A program made the position numbers and the translations under genes. The notes beneath the pieces were generated by a model that worked only from the letters and a program-made list of their open reading frames with translations, did not search any database and was not told the origin of the DNA. A stretch of DNA of 64,000 nucleotides from Actinoplanes italicus. Its GTDB lineage: Bacteria > Actinomycetota > Actinomycetes > Mycobacteriales > Micromonosporaceae. The first letter of the stretch is position 1; every line of letters starts with the position of its first letter. Shown one piece after another: positions 1 to 8,682 of the stretch. The stretch is from positions 248,001 through 312,000 of the forward strand of contig NZ_PVMZ01000004.1 in assembly GCF_003001815.1 (NCBI RefSeq), given 5' to 3'.

Positions 1-2534
1 GCGAGGCTTCCGGTGGTGAGCCGATGCGCCGCCAGGCACGCGGCGATGTTGTCGATGAGTTCGGGATCCCAGAACTCGGAGACCGAGAGATTGACGGCGA
101 GACGGGACGGCTGCGGACCATGTCCCCCGAGCTGCCAGGCGGCGAGCTGCCGGCAGGACTCCTCCATCACCCACAGCCCGATGGGCCGCATGAGGTCGGT
201 CTCCTCGGCAACCGCGAGAAACTGCTCCGGAGCCAGCAGACCCCGGCCCGGATGCCGCCACCGCAACAAGGCCTCGAACGATCGGGTACGGCCGGTGCGC
301 AGGTCGATGATGGGCTGGTAATGGAGCTCGAACTCCTGTTTCTCCAGCGCCGCCCGCAGATCGGTCTCGACACGCATCCGGTCCACGACCCGCGTGTGCA
401 TCGCCTCGTGGAAGATCGCGCTCGAGCCCTTACGGCGCGTCTTCGCGTAGTACATGGCGATGTCCGCGTCCCGCAGGACGTCCTCCGGATTGGTGTACCG
501 GTCGGTGCCCACGGTGATACCGATACTGGCGCCGACCACCACGGTCTCGTCGTGCCCCTCCAGGAGGTACGGCTGGGACAGCACCGTCTGCAGCCGGTCG
601 GCGATCTCGCTCAGCGCACGCGGGTCGCCGACCTCCTCGACGAGGATCAGGAACTCGTCACCGCCGAAGCGGGCCGCGGTGTCGCCCGCCGGCAACTGGC
701 TGGAGATCCGGGCGGCCACCTGCGTCAGCAGGGCGTCACCCGCGTCGTGGCCGAGACTGTCGTTGACCAGTTTGAAGCCGTCGAGGTCCAGGAAGAGCAC
801 CCCGAACCGGGCGCCGCCGCGGTGGCGGATCCGCTGAAGGGTCTCGCCGAGCCGTTGCACGAACAGGGAACGGTTGGGCAGCCCGGTGAGATGGTCGTAC
901 AGCGCGGCGATCCGGAACCGCTCCTCCTGCACGCGCAGCGTGGCGAGCACCGCCTGGTGCTGAAGCGCGAAGGTGAGCAGCGCCGCCCACTGGTTGAGGG
1001 GTTCGCGTCCGCTGCTGACCCGGTCTTCGATGCCGTCGACAACGGCGAGCAGCCCCCAATCGCTGTCGTCGACCTTGACCGGTGCCACGGTCAGCGCCCG
1101 TTGTGGATGGGCCCACGCGAGTTCGAGCAGCTCACGCGGCGGGAATGCGGTGACCGGCAGGGTCGTGCCGACGAGGGCGGAGACCGGTCGCCGGTGGCCG
1201 GCCGTCGCGTCGTCGTCCCGGCAGAACGCGCCGACCATCTCGAGTGATCGGCTGGGCCCTGACGGCTCGTCCCGGTCGCGCCACAGGGCGAGGCAGCCGG
1301 CCCAGACCGGCGTACGGCACAGCCAGGCCAACCCACGGGGATCCTCCTCGTAGCTGCGCAGCAAACCGAGGCTGACTTCGTACTGCATGCTGGCCGACTT
1401 CTGCAGATAGTCGGAGTCGGCGTACTGGGCGCGGCCCTGTGCCTCCATGAGCGACAGGATGAGTTCACCCACGTTGGTCACGGCGTGCCGCCTGGCGGGA
1501 GTGTCGACGCTGAGGTCGCCCACCGCCGACAGGGCCGCTTTGCGCAGGTGGTGTGCGATGCCGAGCAGTTCTTCCGGACGTCCGCCGTCGAGGTCCCTGG
1601 CCAGCCTGTGCCGGGCGTCCGGGCTCATCGGGCCGGTCAGCAGCTCCGCGAGGTCGGGCGGGAGCTGTATCCGGGGTGCGCCGCCGACACAGCCGCACGA
1701 CTCCCGCACGGTCAGTTTCGTGTCGACGTAGTGGCGTTCGCCGCCGACCGGGCCCTCCCGCAGCTGCTGCAACAGCAGTCGCGCGGCGGTCATGCCGAGC
1801 TCGGTGACGGGCTGTTTGACGCTGGAGAGGCGGGGGTGGCAGTAGGACGCGCCCTGGATGTCGTCGAAACCGACGATCGCCTGATCTGCCGGGATCGCGC
1901 AGCCCGACTCGGTGAGCACACGCATCACGCCGAGCGCGTTCGCGTCGGTACCGCAGATCACCGCGGTCGACGGCATGCCACGCGCGATCATCAGGCGTGC
2001 CGCCTGCTCGCCGCCCTCGATCAGGTTGTCGGGGGCGGGGAACAGCAGGTCGGGGTCAGGGGTGATGCCCTGGTCCGTGAGCGCCTGGAAGTACCCCTGA
2101 TGCCGGAGGCGTACGTCGTCGGCGTCGAGATATCCGACGAATCCGATCCGCCGGTGGCCGTGCCCGATCAGATGATCGACCGCTTCCCGGACGCCCGTGG
2201 CGTTGTCCGGCAGCACCAGCTGACACCCGATCCCGGGATACTCGTGGCTGACGGTGACGACGGGCTTGCCGGCGGCCCGCAGTTCGGCGAGATAGTCCGC
2301 GCGTGCCGCATTGATGAGAACGATGAATCCGTCGGCATGAGCGGTGCCGATGTGGTTGCCCGTCAACGGGGGTTCGGTCACCTCGCTCTGCTCGGTGCCG
2401 GCGTCGAGAGTGTGCACCGCCACCATCACAGCGTTGTCGCCGAGGGCCACCCTGCTGATGCCTCTGAGCAGGCCGCCGAAGTACCAGCCGCCGATGAATG
2501 GCGACAGGACACCCAGGGTGAAAGGTCGCGACAC
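1..2534 (-). CDS. Periplasmic-binding-like sensor / GGDEF / EAL c-di-GMP turnover protein (3' end beyond window)
   Basis: A cytoplasmic signalling protein that should make and/or degrade cyclic-di-GMP in response to a bound ligand. From a GTG start, residues 1-270 resemble the LacI/GalR sugar-binding fold (RPFTLGVLSP, DGFIVLINA, GFDDIQGA). There is no helix-turn-helix, signal peptide or membrane segment. A linker of about 230 residues follows, then a GGDEF domain with intact GGDEF near residue 622 and DADIAMYYAK. The residue where the product-inhibition RxxD arginine is expected is proline (PAGD). An EAL domain starts near residue 720 with LHYQPIIDL and FEALLRW and is cut by the window edge after about 844 visible residues. 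The frame is open throughout. I chose GTG because an in-frame TGA lies two codons upstream. Whether the cyclase or the phosphodiesterase dominates cannot be told. Confidence 0.9.
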   Translation of the reverse strand, partial: MSRPFTLGVLSPFIGGWYFGGLLRGISRVALGDNAVMVAVHTLDAGTEQSEVTEPPLTGNHIGTAHADGFIVLINAARADYLAELRAAGKPVVTVSHEYPGIGCQLVLPDNATGVREAVDHLIGHGHRRIGFVGYLDADDVRLRHQGYFQALTDQGITPDPDLLFPAPDNLIEGGEQAARLMIARGMPSTAVICGTDANALGVMRVLTESGCAIPADQAIVGFDDIQGASYCHPRLSSVKQPVTELGMTAARLLLQQLREGPVGGERHYVDTKLTVRESCGCVGGAPRIQLPPDLAELLTGPMSPDARHRLARDLDGGRPEELLGIAHHLRKAALSAVGDLSVDTPARRHAVTNVGELILSLMEAQGRAQYADSDYLQKSASMQYEVSLGLLRSYEEDPRGLAWLCRTPVWAGCLALWRDRDEPSGPSRSLEMVGAFCRDDDATAGHRRPVSALVGTTLPVTAFPPRELLELAWAHPQRALTVAPVKVDDSDWGLLAVVDGIEDRVSSGREPLNQWAALLTFALQHQAVLATLRVQEERFRIAALYDHLTGLPNRSLFVQRLGETLQRIRHRGGARFGVLFLDLDGFKLVNDSLGHDAGDALLTQVAARISSQLPAGDTAARFGGDEFLILVEEVGDPRALSEIADRLQTVLSQPYLLEGHDETVVVGASIGITVGTDRYTNPEDVLRDADIAMYYAKTRRKGSSAIFHEAMHTRVVDRMRVETDLRAALEKQEFELHYQPIIDLRTGRTRSFEALLRWRHPGRGLLAPEQFLAVAEETDLMRPIGLWVMEESCRQLAAWQLGGHGPQPSRLAVNLSVSEFWDPELIDNIAACLAAHRLTTGSL

Positions 2535-2644
2535 CTGCGGTCATTCCTCTCGCTGCGAGCGGCTGAGGCTCATCCTCATTGCACTTCGTCGGGGACCGCC
2601 GCCGTCTGAGGTTTTCGTGCAAGTCACCCGGCCCGGGAGGTCGT

Positions 2645-5600
2645 TCACCGGTGGTAGGTGCGCCGGCCGGTGTCCCGGGCGTTGCCGGCCCGGTCGTAGG
2701 CGCGGATCTTCACGGTCAGCTTCTTGCCGTACCTGGCCGGGTTCAGGGCGAAGGCGTACTCGGGCCGGGTGTCGCTGGCCACCGGCTTGCCGTTGACGAT
2801 CAGCTGCACGCGGGCGATGCCGTTACGGTCGTTCGCGGTGGCGGTGATCGTGGTGGCTTTGGTGAGCTTGGCGCCGTTCTTGGGGGCCTTGCGCAACGCC
2901 ACGGCAGGTGCGGTGTTGTCGACGGTCACGGTGCGCCAGGCGGTGGTCTGATTGCCGAGTCTGTCGAGCACGATCCAGGTGACGGTCCGGTTGCCGTCCT
3001 TACCGGTGGGGACTTCGGCTTCGGTGTACGAGTCAGCGCGCCCGACTCCATCCGGACCGGTGAGGTAGGAGCGGCCGATACCGGCCGGGTCCTGGGCCTT
3101 CACTGTGGTGGTGAAACGCGTACCCCGTACCAGAGCCCCGTTGTGAGGGGTGGTGTTCACGACGGGCCCGGTGCTGTCCACCTCGGAGTCGCCCGTGGTG
3201 GTGTGGGTGGTGACGGTGATGAGATAGCTGGTGCCGTTGATCAGGCCGGTGATGGTGCAGGTCTGAGCGTCGGTGGTGGAGCAGGCCGCCGGGTCGGCCG
3301 ACGCCGCCGCTAGCCGGGTGGCGGTTTTGGAGGCGGTGGTGACGCACGGCGTGGTGGTGGCCGCGCACGGATCAGTGGTGGCGGTCGCCGTGGCGGTGTA
3401 GCCGAGCAGCGTTCCGGCGCCGGGTGAACCCGGGTTCCAGGACACGGCGATCGTCTCGTTCTGGGGCTGCGCGGCGGTGACGACCGGTGGTTGCGGCCGG
3501 CCCGCCGGAGGACTCGCGACCGGCGTGACCGGGCCGGACGGGGCGGTGGGCGGCGACGTCCCGGACTTGTTGGTGGCGATCATGGTGACCGTGTAGGCGG
3601 TGCCGTTGGTCAGGCCGTGGATGGTGCAGAGGCCGCCGTGGATGCTGCTACTGCTGATCGTGCAGGTCTTTCCGCTCGGCGAGGCGGTCGCGGTGTACTT
3701 GATCGGCGTCTCGGTGCCGGGTTGCGCCGGATCCCAGGAGACGGTGATCTGCCGGTCCCCCGCGGTGACGGTCACACCGGACGGCGCCTTCAGACCGGCG
3801 CTGGGGGTGACCGGCGCCGACGGGCTGCTCGCCGCCGACTTGTCGGCCGTCGTGCTGGCGGTCACCGTCACGGTGTAGGCGGCGCCGTTGGTGAGTCCGG
3901 TGATCGTGCAGGTTGTCGCTCCTGTCGTGGTGCAGGACTTTCCGCCGGGTGACGCGGTCGCGATGTAGCCGGTCAGGGTTCCGCTGCCGAGGTTCGCCGG
4001 CGCGGTCCACGAGACGACCGCCTGGGTGTCGCCGGGTGTGGCGGTGACCCCGGTCGGTGGCTGCGGGGCGGCGAACGGGGTCGCCGGGGCCGACGGGGCG
4101 CTCGCGGCCGACGTGCCGGCCGTCGTCGTGGCGGTCACCGTCACGGTGTAGGCCGTACTGTTCGTGAGGCCGGTGATCGTGCACGTCGTCGCCGCGGGTG
4201 TGGTGCAGTCGCGTCCGCCCGGCGAGGCGGTCGCGGTGTAGCCGGTCAACGCTCCACTGCCCAGGTTCGCCGGCGCGGTCCACGACACCGTGATCCGCTC
4301 ATCGCCGGGTGTGGCGGTGACACCGGACGGCGGCTGCGGGGCGGTGAACGGGGTCACCGGGGCCGACGGGGTGCTCACCGTTGACGTTCCGGCGGTCGTG
4401 GTCGCGGTGACCGTGACCGTGTAGGGCGTGCTGTTGGTGAGTCCGGTGATGGTGCAGTTCGTCGGCCCTGCTGTGATGCACGTTCTCCCGTCCGGCGAGG
4501 CGGTCGCGGTGTAGCCGGTCAAGGTTCCGCTGCCCAGGTTCGCCGGCGCGGTCCACGAGACGACCGCCTGGGTGTCGCCGGGTGTGGCGGTGACCCCGGT
4601 CGGTGGCTGCGGGCCGGCGAACGGGGTCACCGGGGCCGACGGGGCGCTCGCGGCCGACGTACCGGCCGTCGTCGTGGCGGTGACCGTCACGGTGTAGGCC
4701 GTACTGTTCGTGAGGCCGGTGATCGTGCACGTCGTCGGTGCGGGGCTCGCGCACGTCCGGCCGCCCGGCGACGCGGTCGCGGTGTAGCCGGTCAGCGCAC
4801 CGCTGCCCAGGCCGGCCGCGGTCCACGAGACCACGACCTGTTGATCGCCGGGTGTCGCGGTCACGGCTGTCGGCGGCTGCGGGCCGGCGAACGGGGTCGC
4901 CGGGGCCGACGGGATGCTCGCGGCCGACGTACCGGCCGTCGTCGTGGCGGTGACCGTCACGGTGTAGGCCGTACTGTTCGTGAGGCCGGTGATCGTGCAG
5001 GTCGTCGGTGTGGGGCTCGCGCACGTCCGGCCGCCCGGCGACGCGGTCGCGGTGTAGCCGGTCAGCGTCCCGCTGCCGAAGTTCGCCGGCGCGGTCCACG
5101 ACACCACCGCCTGGCGGTCACCGGGTGTCACCGTCACGCCGGTCGGCGGCTGGGCGAGGGTGGAGACCGCCACCGGGCTGGACTTGGACAGGCCGTCGCC
5201 GTCGCCCAGCTGGCCGGCGCCGCCGTTGCCCCAGCAGTAGATGTTGGCATCGCTGCCCGTCGCACACGTGTGACCGCCACCGGCGCTGAGCCTGGTGAGG
5301 GTCACCCCGGGCGGAATCTCCCCGGCCACCACCGCCACCGGACTCGATTCCTGTCTCGGCTGGTCAGTGGTGCCGCCGTCGCCCACCTGACCCGCATAGC
5401 TGAAGCCCCAGCAGTACGCCGCGGCGTTGCTGCCGAGCCCGCACGTGAAGGTTCCACCGGCGGAGAGCTGCGTGAAGGTGACCCCGGAGGGCACGACCCC
5501 GGCAGCCACCGGCACCGGCGCCGGCCGGTCCTGGACGTCGCCGTCGCCGAGCTGCCCCAGAACGCCGCCACCCCAGCAGTAGGCCACCTCGTCGCTGCCC

Positions 5601-6343
5601 AGGCCGCACGTGTGGTAGCCGCCGGCGGTGAGCTCGGTGAAGGTCACGCCGCCGGTCACCGCCACCGGAGCCGACCGGTTCGTGGTGCTGCCGTCCCCGA
5701 GCCTGCCGTCGGTGTTCTGCCCCCAGCAGTAGGTCACCTGGTCGGTGCCCAGCCCGCACGTGTGGTCGGCACCGACGGCGAGCCGGGTGAAGGTCACGCC
5801 GGTGTCCACCGCCACCGGAGCGGACCGGTCCGTGGTGCTGCCGTCCCCCAGCTGCCCGTGCGCGTTGCCGCCCCAGCAGTAGGCCCTGGCGTCCTCGCCC
5901 AGGCCGCAGATGTGCCGGTTGCCGGCGGCGACCGACGTGAGGATCACGTCGGTGTTCACCGCCACGGGAACGAAGTTGTCCGGCTCCGAGCTGGCGCCCC
6001 AGCAGTAGACCTTGCCGTCGCTGCCCAGCCCGCACGTACGGTAGTGTCCCGCGGCGATCTGCGTGTAGGTCACCCCGGCCGGTCTCGCTCCGGCGGCCAC
6101 GACCGCCGGAGCCACGCGCAGCCCGTCGTCGCTTTCGCTGCCGGTCTGGCCCGCACCGCTTTCGCCCCAGCAGTACGCCCGGCCGGCGCCGTCGCGCGCG
6201 CAGGTGTGGTACAGGCCGGCGGTCACCTGGCTTCCCGAGCCGCCCGGCGGCTGAGCCATGGCCGGCAGCGCAGCCGCCGTCGCCGTCATCATCACCGCCA
6301 GCGTTGCCAGAGTCCCGACCGTTGACAGGGTCTTTCGCAGCAC
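2645..6343 (-). CDS. Large secreted RCC1 beta-propeller / fibronectin type III / Ig-like protein
   Basis: Probably an extracellular binding or adhesion protein; no catalytic motif is visible. The GTG start is followed by a signal peptide (MLRKTLSTVGTLATLAVMM, cleavage near AMAQ). Residues 36-390 carry seven RCC1-type blades, each with a paired HTC...YCWG cysteine pattern, enough for one closed seven-blade propeller. Residues 395-1040 contain seven fibronectin-III modules starting PPTGVTATPGD and containing VVSWTAPAN and CTITGLTNSTAYTVTV. A bacterial Ig-like module (VDNTAPAVAL...YDRAGN) closes the protein, with no sortase or membrane anchor seen. The gene stands alone on its strand, 110 bases upstream of the c-di-GMP gene. 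Modules 1-6 are near-identical in DNA. Confidence 0.9.
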   Translation of the reverse strand: MLRKTLSTVGTLATLAVMMTATAAALPAMAQPPGGSGSQVTAGLYHTCARDGAGRAYCWGESGAGQTGSESDDGLRVAPAVVAAGARPAGVTYTQIAAGHYRTCGLGSDGKVYCWGASSEPDNFVPVAVNTDVILTSVAAGNRHICGLGEDARAYCWGGNAHGQLGDGSTTDRSAPVAVDTGVTFTRLAVGADHTCGLGTDQVTYCWGQNTDGRLGDGSTTNRSAPVAVTGGVTFTELTAGGYHTCGLGSDEVAYCWGGGVLGQLGDGDVQDRPAPVPVAAGVVPSGVTFTQLSAGGTFTCGLGSNAAAYCWGFSYAGQVGDGGTTDQPRQESSPVAVVAGEIPPGVTLTRLSAGGGHTCATGSDANIYCWGNGGAGQLGDGDGLSKSSPVAVSTLAQPPTGVTVTPGDRQAVVSWTAPANFGSGTLTGYTATASPGGRTCASPTPTTCTITGLTNSTAYTVTVTATTTAGTSAASIPSAPATPFAGPQPPTAVTATPGDQQVVVSWTAAGLGSGALTGYTATASPGGRTCASPAPTTCTITGLTNSTAYTVTVTATTTAGTSAASAPSAPVTPFAGPQPPTGVTATPGDTQAVVSWTAPANLGSGTLTGYTATASPDGRTCITAGPTNCTITGLTNSTPYTVTVTATTTAGTSTVSTPSAPVTPFTAPQPPSGVTATPGDERITVSWTAPANLGSGALTGYTATASPGGRDCTTPAATTCTITGLTNSTAYTVTVTATTTAGTSAASAPSAPATPFAAPQPPTGVTATPGDTQAVVSWTAPANLGSGTLTGYIATASPGGKSCTTTGATTCTITGLTNGAAYTVTVTASTTADKSAASSPSAPVTPSAGLKAPSGVTVTAGDRQITVSWDPAQPGTETPIKYTATASPSGKTCTISSSSIHGGLCTIHGLTNGTAYTVTMIATNKSGTSPPTAPSGPVTPVASPPAGRPQPPVVTAAQPQNETIAVSWNPGSPGAGTLLGYTATATATTDPCAATTTPCVTTASKTATRLAAASADPAACSTTDAQTCTITGLINGTSYLITVTTHTTTGDSEVDSTGPVVNTTPHNGALVRGTRFTTTVKAQDPAGIGRSYLTGPDGVGRADSYTEAEVPTGKDGNRTVTWIVLDRLGNQTTAWRTVTVDNTAPAVALRKAPKNGAKLTKATTITATANDRNGIARVQLIVNGKPVASDTRPEYAFALNPARYGKKLTVKIRAYDRAGNARDTGRRTYHR
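3530..5160 (-). repeat. Tandem about 270-bp repeats encoding fibronectin-III modules
   Basis: Six head-to-tail coding repeats with a period of about 270-275 bases, beginning near 5155, 4885, 4610, 4335, 4062 and 3795 when read on the minus strand. Long stretches are identical between units, for example the code for TAYTVTVTATTTAGTSAAS. Near identity of neighbours suggests recent amplification or gene conversion, so copy number may vary between strains or be mis-assembled. Confidence 0.85.
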
Positions 6344-6385
6344 GTCCCTGACACCATCACGGCGGGGCGCACTTCATCACCGCTT

Positions 6386-6430
6386 TACTTCAACTCCGTG
6401 GATCCGGAGGAAACGTCTGACTGGTTGCGG
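6386..6430. repeat. 45-bp direct repeat, copy 1 (relic of the acyltransferase 3' end)
   Basis: Matches 7444-7488 at 44 of 45 positions in the same orientation. On the minus strand it encodes NQSDVSSGSTELK followed by a stop, almost the same as the C-terminus of the acyltransferase gene downstream. It lies just beyond the 3' end of the PP2C-like gene, so the two copies bracket that gene. Confidence 0.9.
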
Positions 6431-6522
6431 ACGCCTGTCTCGGCCGGACACGCCGACGGCACTCCGCAAACGGCGGCTCTGTCATGCGCCGCGGTTCACG
6501 GAGGTCGCACTGTCGGCGTTCG

Positions 6523-7344
6523 TCACCGCCCCGGGAAGCGGATACGCAGGTAGGCACGGTCATCGAAGCTGCCCTGCCCCGGCAGAACCCCCTTGGTTCC
6601 TGCCAGTTCGGCCACGCACCAAGGGTCCTTCTCCAGGAGCAGGGCAAGCTTCGACTCGGACTCGGCCAAGGTCTCGCCGATGACCGGATAGCCGTCGCTG
6701 GCGATCACCAATTCGTCGATGTCATCGGGCACCGGATGCACTACCACCAACGACGGCGGAATCGGCCGTCCGTCAATGGCGGCATACCCATACGGTCCGA
6801 TGCTGTTACGCAGGGCGCCCTGCCGCCCGGTCAGAGCTCGCGCCGCGAGTCGGCCCGGATCGACTTCCGCTACCCGATCCATGCTGATCGTTCCGGCGGC
6901 GGCCTCCGCGGCCAGAACCGCGGCGCGGAAGGACGCCGCGACCTCATCGACCAGTTTGCGCGGCTGACCGACCGACGCGCAGAGCCCTCGATACGCGAAT
7001 CCGGCGTCACCGACCTGCCAGATCTCGCGCCGCGCTCGCGAATAGACGGTAACCGCCGCGCTCGGCCGTTCGGATGCGATCAACTCCGAGTCGATGCGGG
7101 CCGCCAGTTCCGCGGTCATGGCCGCAACAGCCGTGTGCGCGTCGACGTCACGCGGAAGCCGCCGCACGGCATCCCGGCAAGCCACCATGGCCCACCATCC
7201 ACCCGTCATGTCCCCGTAACGCCGGCCACTCACGTCCGTAGCGCCATCGATGACCGCTGCGTGCTCAGCGGTCACGATGATCGCGTCCTCGCACACTTCC
7301 GGATCCCCGTACTTACCCTGCACGAACTGTTCCACGATCTCCAC
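6523..7344 (-). CDS. PP2C-like protein phosphatase domain protein
   Basis: Likely a metal-dependent Ser/Thr phosphatase or a degenerate relative (273 residues, cytoplasmic). The metal-binding aspartates expected of PP2C can be traced: CEDAIIV near the N-terminus, VIDGATD, WQVGDAGF, LVIASDGYP, and SFDDRAYL at the C-terminus. The canonical DGHGG is reduced to DGATD, so activity is uncertain. It starts with GTG and has no obvious Shine-Dalgarno. It sits alone between the two copies of a 45-bp direct repeat, which suggests it was inserted or left by a rearrangement. No partner kinase is adjacent. Confidence 0.75.
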   Translation of the reverse strand: MEIVEQFVQGKYGDPEVCEDAIIVTAEHAAVIDGATDVSGRRYGDMTGGWWAMVACRDAVRRLPRDVDAHTAVAAMTAELAARIDSELIASERPSAAVTVYSRARREIWQVGDAGFAYRGLCASVGQPRKLVDEVAASFRAAVLAAEAAAGTISMDRVAEVDPGRLAARALTGRQGALRNSIGPYGYAAIDGRPIPPSLVVVHPVPDDIDELVIASDGYPVIGETLAESESKLALLLEKDPWCVAELAGTKGVLPGQGSFDDRAYLRIRFPGR

Positions 7345-7442
7345 AGATTCGATGCTCGCTCACAAGGCGTTCGAACACTCGACTGGCCCGACCTCGACAG
7401 GTGTCCCCGCTTCACGACCCGCACGGCGCCGGGTGCATCCCT

Positions 7443-8591
7443 CTACTTCGACTCCGTGGATCCGGAGGAAACGTCTGACTGGTTGCGGCGCTGGAACGGT
7501 GATTCGAAAACGGCGGCGAACACCCGCGCCGACGCCAGGCAGAGCGGTACCACCAGGGTCACGGTGAGGGCGAAGACGCAAAGGCGGGATTCGGTGTACG
7601 GGGCCACGAGCAGCGTGCTGACCAGGGCGACGACAGGCATGTGGATCAGGTACAGGCTGTAGGAGAACCCGCCGGCAGCCTGTAACGGCGGCCAGCTCAG
7701 CAACCGCACGAGCCGGGTGGGCCGGCCGGTGGCCAGCGACGCCAGCAGCAGTGCGATCGCCGGTCCGACGGCCAGATCGATCCAGTAGTAGTGGCTGCCC
7801 GTCCAGGCCGGGCCCCGCACCGCGATCAGTGTCAGCACCGGGGCGGCGGCCAGCGCGGCCAGGCCGAGCCAGGGCAGGCAGCGGATCCGATCGCGCGCGG
7901 CGAGGATGCCGGCGGCCAGCGCGCCCAGCGTGAACAGGGGTGCCAGTTCCAAGGTGTACCCGATGGCCCTCGCGGACGTGGACCAGCCGGGAACGTACAG
8001 GCCCGCGACCACGACCGGCACGGTGACCGCGGCGAGCGTCACCACCGTGCCGGCCCGGCGGCGGGCGAGCAGCAGGAGGGGGAACGCCAGGTACAGGCCG
8101 GCTTCCACGGCGATCGACCAGAACGCGCCGTTGGGTGCGGGAGCGGCGATGACGTCCTGCAGCAGCAGGCCGTAGACGGCCATCGACCGCAGTGTCGGTG
8201 GAGCGCTGAGCGGCAGCGACGGCACGAGCGCCGCGATCAGGGCGCTGACGGCCAGGGCGGCCCAGTACGCGGGCAGGATCCGCCGCGCCCGCCGCCGCAG
8301 ATAGCCGCGGGTGCCGCCGAGCCGCCACCCGTTGCGGGCCGGGGAAATGGCCAGGGAGAACCCCGACAGGACGATGAACACGACGACCGCGAGCCGGCCG
8401 TGGACCAGCCATCCGAGCCAGCCGGGGCCGGTGTTGGCCGGGTAGCCGGGGAACGACAGCAGCCAGCAGTGATGCACCACGACGTACAGCGCGGTCAGGG
8501 CACGCAGGCCGTCGAGCCCGGCGATCCGGTGGTCGGCACGCGGTGCCGGGGCGGCGGTGAGGGGTGGATCCTGCACGGGGGCGGCAGTCAC
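7443..8591 (-). CDS. Acyltransferase 3 family integral membrane protein
   Basis: Likely transfers an acyl group to a cell-surface glycan or secreted natural product (OafA/OatA-like family). The 382-residue sequence has about ten hydrophobic segments. It begins with the family signature IAGLDGLRALTALYVVVHH, holding the conserved histidine, and contains FIVLSGFSLAISPARN and IDLAVGPAIALL. The C-terminus (NQSDVSSGSTESK) lies in the 45-bp direct repeat whose other copy is near 6.4 kb. No fused SGNH hydrolase domain is present. The acyl acceptor cannot be inferred. Confidence 0.88.
   Translation of the reverse strand: MTAAPVQDPPLTAAPAPRADHRIAGLDGLRALTALYVVVHHCWLLSFPGYPANTGPGWLGWLVHGRLAVVVFIVLSGFSLAISPARNGWRLGGTRGYLRRRARRILPAYWAALAVSALIAALVPSLPLSAPPTLRSMAVYGLLLQDVIAAPAPNGAFWSIAVEAGLYLAFPLLLLARRRAGTVVTLAAVTVPVVVAGLYVPGWSTSARAIGYTLELAPLFTLGALAAGILAARDRIRCLPWLGLAALAAAPVLTLIAVRGPAWTGSHYYWIDLAVGPAIALLLASLATGRPTRLVRLLSWPPLQAAGGFSYSLYLIHMPVVALVSTLLVAPYTESRLCVFALTVTLVVPLCLASARVFAAVFESPFQRRNQSDVSSGSTESK
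7444..7488. repeat. 45-bp direct repeat, copy 2 (inside the acyltransferase 3' end)
   Basis: Encodes the last residues and most of the stop codon of the acyltransferase on the minus strand. Its partner 1,058 bases away differs at one position. The single difference changes the penultimate residue from Ser to Leu and the stop from TAG to TAA. Confidence 0.9.
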
Positions 8592-8622
8592 GTGGTCTGT
8601 TCCTGTCTGTTTTTGGGCGCAC

Positions 8623-8651
8623 GCCGGCCACGGGCGTGGCCTGTGGCCGGC
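8623..8651 (-). terminator. Inverted repeat after the beta-propeller gene
   Basis: A perfect 9-bp inverted repeat (GCCGGCCAC / GTGGCCGGC, 11-base loop) lies just downstream of the stop of the minus-strand beta-propeller gene and before the acyltransferase start. There is no T-run on the minus strand. As a terminator it would be of the hairpin-only type common in actinomycetes. Confidence 0.45.
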
Positions 8652-8682
8652 CCGTCGGGGGTGTGAGGTCAGGTGGGAAGCG

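Noticed and set aside
24..1247. Plus-strand open frame of 407 codons
   Set aside because: It is the reverse of the GGDEF-EAL gene, whose minus-strand frame carries intact domain motifs; the plus frame has no family features.
3530..5160. CRISPR-like regular repeats
   Set aside because: Period of about 270 bases and an intact reading frame; these are coding FnIII modules.
4841..6325. Plus-strand open frame of 494 codons, rich in Arg and Gly
   Set aside because: Antisense of the RCC1 blades; length comes from GC-rich repeats.
7360..8631. Second minus-strand frame of 423 codons over the acyltransferase
   Set aside because: Arg/Pro-rich shadow; the acyltransferase frame has membrane helices and family motifs.
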